Shown: positions 61,573-64,000 of the stretch, piece by piece
Layout: the number at the start of each line of letters is the position of its first letter
Numbering within the stretch: position 1 is the first letter of the stretch
NCBI GenBank assembly: GCA_008711295.1
Contig: VUYV01000298.1
Span: 409,687 to 473,686, forward strand
Length of the DNA stretch: 64,000 bases
Source of the DNA: Anarhynchus alexandrinus
Taxonomy: Eukaryota; Chordata; Aves; Charadriiformes; Charadriidae
Direction: 5' to 3'
Translations under genes and position numbers: made by a program
The notes under the pieces: model-generated
Told to the model about the DNA's origin: nothing
What the model saw: only the letters and a program-made list of their open reading frames with translations
Databases searched by the model: none

Positions 61573-64000
61573 CTGTGGGGACATGGTGGTCCTAGTTTTG
61601 GCAGAAGCCATTACAAACTTGCTCTGTTACCTGCTCGGGTGGCTTGCTGGGCTGAGGTCTGGGCTGCTGCACATCTGGCCTTGTTGCCTTCTATGGGTGG
61701 ACTCAGGAGAAGCTGGGCAGCCTTGGCTGTGCGGAAAGATGATTTCAACCTGTGTGCTCGCCAGCTCATGTGCCGCAGCAGCGGGGCGCTCACTTGTGGA
61801 GAACGTTCAGTACAGCTCTTTGTAACTTGTTTTCCTGATTGCTGAAGTGACTCTGAGCAGCACGGAGATTTGCAGGAACTTACTCCCAGAGCAACACTTA
61901 CGGACGTAGCTTTGTAGTCCATTGGACTTGCCTGCTCTCCCTTCCCCTGAAAGGACTACCTGGGGAAACATGCTGTCAGCCCACAGAATGACAGGGGAAA
62001 GGGGCAGGTGGCCCCACTGCTCAAGGGTGGGCAGGCTGCTGCAAGCCTCACCCAAACCTTCAAGCCTTCTGTCCCCAGTGATGTCGAATCAATTTGCCCT
62101 TTTGAGGCAAACGTACAGCTCAAGCATATTTATGGAGAATTAATCATACTTTACCCCAGGATGTGTTAGGACCACGAGACGCAGAGAGGCACACAGCTGC
62201 TACGAAAGGCACGGGAGATAGTACCCCTGCCCTTCCTGTCTAAATCATTAGCCTGGAGCTTTTCCTCCTCAAATATTAATGTTTTCCTGATTACCTGCTC
62301 CTTATGAAAAGGTGATTGTGCCTCCGGACTCTTTGAATAATTAATTTAAAATATTAAAGCCAGAGAGAAGTGAACGTTTCCTTAACAATGGGTTAGAGCA
62401 TGGCCTGCCCATGCCATCCTTTCCTTGGAGGGAGGAAAGCAATGAGAAGCATTCCCAGCTTCCCAGTTCTTTGGAGATAGCAGGACAGAGAGCAAAAACA
62501 GTGGTCAGACTTGCTACAGACCACCTTATCTGACATGCCTGTAGGTGTGGAGTGGGGAAGACAGGCAGGAAAGGGGGGGGGGGGGGGGGGGGGGAGCAGC
62601 TTGATGAGCTTTCCTTCAATTTGTCTATATTTTTAAGCCGTGCTTAACATCATTGTTTCTGTAGGTAGCCACTGATGGGGTCACTGCCTTTCCTCAAAAT
62701 AAACAAATTGAGCAGACAGTGCAAATCTGTGTCATTTTCACTCTTGCTATCTGTGGTGCCACAAGTATCCCAGGTGTAGTACACCTTTTCTTTTTTTTCA
62801 TTGGAACTTTCCAAGGTCAACCAAGAACCTGGATTCACCTACTGCAATTTAAGACACAACTTAACACATGGTTGGGCAGATCAGATACCACATGCTTTGA
62901 GCAGCTGGCCGAGGCATTCGCACCTATAGTCCCTTTGGAAGGACAAGGTCTCCTTTCAAGATGTGAGATATGGTTAAGAAGCGCTACAAAGTGAAGGACG
63001 AGGTGACAGAAGACAAAGGTCCCTGCATCTGTCTCACCTAAATGGGTGACTCTTGGCCAATGTGGGAAAGAACCAGGTTGGTTCTCTGTTGCTAACTCGG
63101 CTCTGAACATGTGCTGGTAGGAGGAAAGAAGAGATTATGGTTTATAGGGGCTTGGAAGAGGAATGCTGCTCTGACCCTGGGGCAGAGGTTTTGACTCATA
63201 TCATGTCTCAGTGGCAGGAGAGCCCACCGCAACCACTGCATGGGTTGCTCCAGCCCTGGAAAGGAGGAAGATCCCAAAGTCTTCGCTCTCACCTTGGGCT
63301 ATGCTTGCACTGCCGGGTGGAAGAAGAGCAAGGACCGATTCCCAGCTTAGCAGCTAAACAGCACATCCCCTGTGTGCGGCTATGGGCTAGTCTGCTCTGT
63401 TGGCAGATGTATCTTGGAGGGGCTGATGAAATGATCTAAACCATTGACCTAACAATTACTCAGTATAGATGATAATCAGGAAGGAATCCAGTGCATGAAC
63501 TTACTCCCTGCTCCTCCCATACTCAGCAAGTGTAGATATACCTTCTGTCTTCTTGAGGAGCTAGGGACAAAAGTGCTACCCTGCAAGGACTCTCACAAGC
63601 CAGAATATGTTCTGTAAGACTTGGGGGAAAAGGCAGAAAGCAGGTGAAACCAGAGTCCAAGTTAGCTTCTCTGGAGATACGTCCTCCAGGACAGTTTTAA
63701 ACTACCCCATGACTTTTGTGAATTCTGGCTTTTTTGAGTTTTCTGCTTGGACACTAAACCTCTGAGATGCTTTGATGTAGGCAATTTGCTGGTGCAGTCT
63801 GGGGCAGCTCAGGAGTCCAGAACTGGCTGGGCTGAGAGCATACCCATTCATCTTGCCCTCACCTGCTGTGATGGATGTTAGATCCCACCTTAGAGGGGAC
63901 CAGAGGGTGTTAGGTATTGCTGAACGCTCGTGCCTATTGATTTGTGTTTATTAGTTCCATTATTTCTATTTACACAAGGGCTTTTGCTGTCCTCCCATAC
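61573..64000. other. Non-coding right end of the window
   Basis: Short ORFs only, none with a recognisable domain. A homopolymer run of 22 G is at 62573-62594. No further LINE or LTR sequence is recognised. Confidence 0.5.
62573..62594 (+). repeat. Run of 22 G
   Basis: A single uninterrupted G homopolymer. It could form quadruplex structure. Its length is unreliable in most sequencing chemistries. Confidence 0.95.

Noticed and set aside
1..64000. CRISPR arrays, operons, tRNA or rRNA genes, bacterial promoters
   Set aside because: Nothing resembling them was seen, and the CR1 and LTR copies with vertebrate splice signals place this in a bird nuclear genome.

Overview
This is a stretch of vertebrate nuclear DNA, almost certainly from a bird. 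The best evidence is repeat content. There is a chicken-repeat-1 (CR1) LINE copy at 53470-54638 with reverse-transcriptase motifs and the typical CR1 3' end, two more CR1 pieces at 1282-1336 and 55425-55600, and a solo LTR of a widespread avian endogenous-retrovirus family at 60985-61572 (minus strand). Repeat density is low, base composition is AT-leaning with GC-rich patches, and no long conserved open reading frame is present. I do not recognise any protein-coding gene. The many short ORFs look like chance.

The organising feature is a CpG island at about 50940-52230, broken by an 839-base assembly gap (51309-52147). On its left edge the minus strand has a strong 5' splice donor after position 50910, followed by a GT-rich intron start (the CA repeat read in reverse). 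All three minus frames leaving the gap stop before this donor, so the visible exon is best read as a non-coding first exon (5' UTR) of a minus-strand gene whose first intron runs left for tens of kilobases. Hand-counted rows agree in direction: left of the island the + strand has A>T and C>G, right of it G>C. This fits leftward transcription on one side and perhaps rightward transcription on the other.

Region by region: 1-50833 is probable intron with a few possible exons (minus 14372-14614, minus 46260-46324, weaker minus 22070-22140), candidate RFX-type X-boxes, and two long imperfect hairpins (2800-2861 and 39669-39741). The second hairpin looks like a microRNA precursor or a miniature inverted-repeat element and is the most interesting item here. 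50834-52230 holds the CA repeat, candidate exon 1, CpG island and gap. 52231-64000 is non-coding sequence with the CR1 copies, a small CpG-rich patch near 56.3 kb, one possible plus-strand terminal exon (60330-60600), the LTR and a run of 22 G.

How these parts work together cannot be shown from sequence alone. The simplest reading is one minus-strand gene promoter with a long regulatory first intron, and perhaps divergent transcription to the right.
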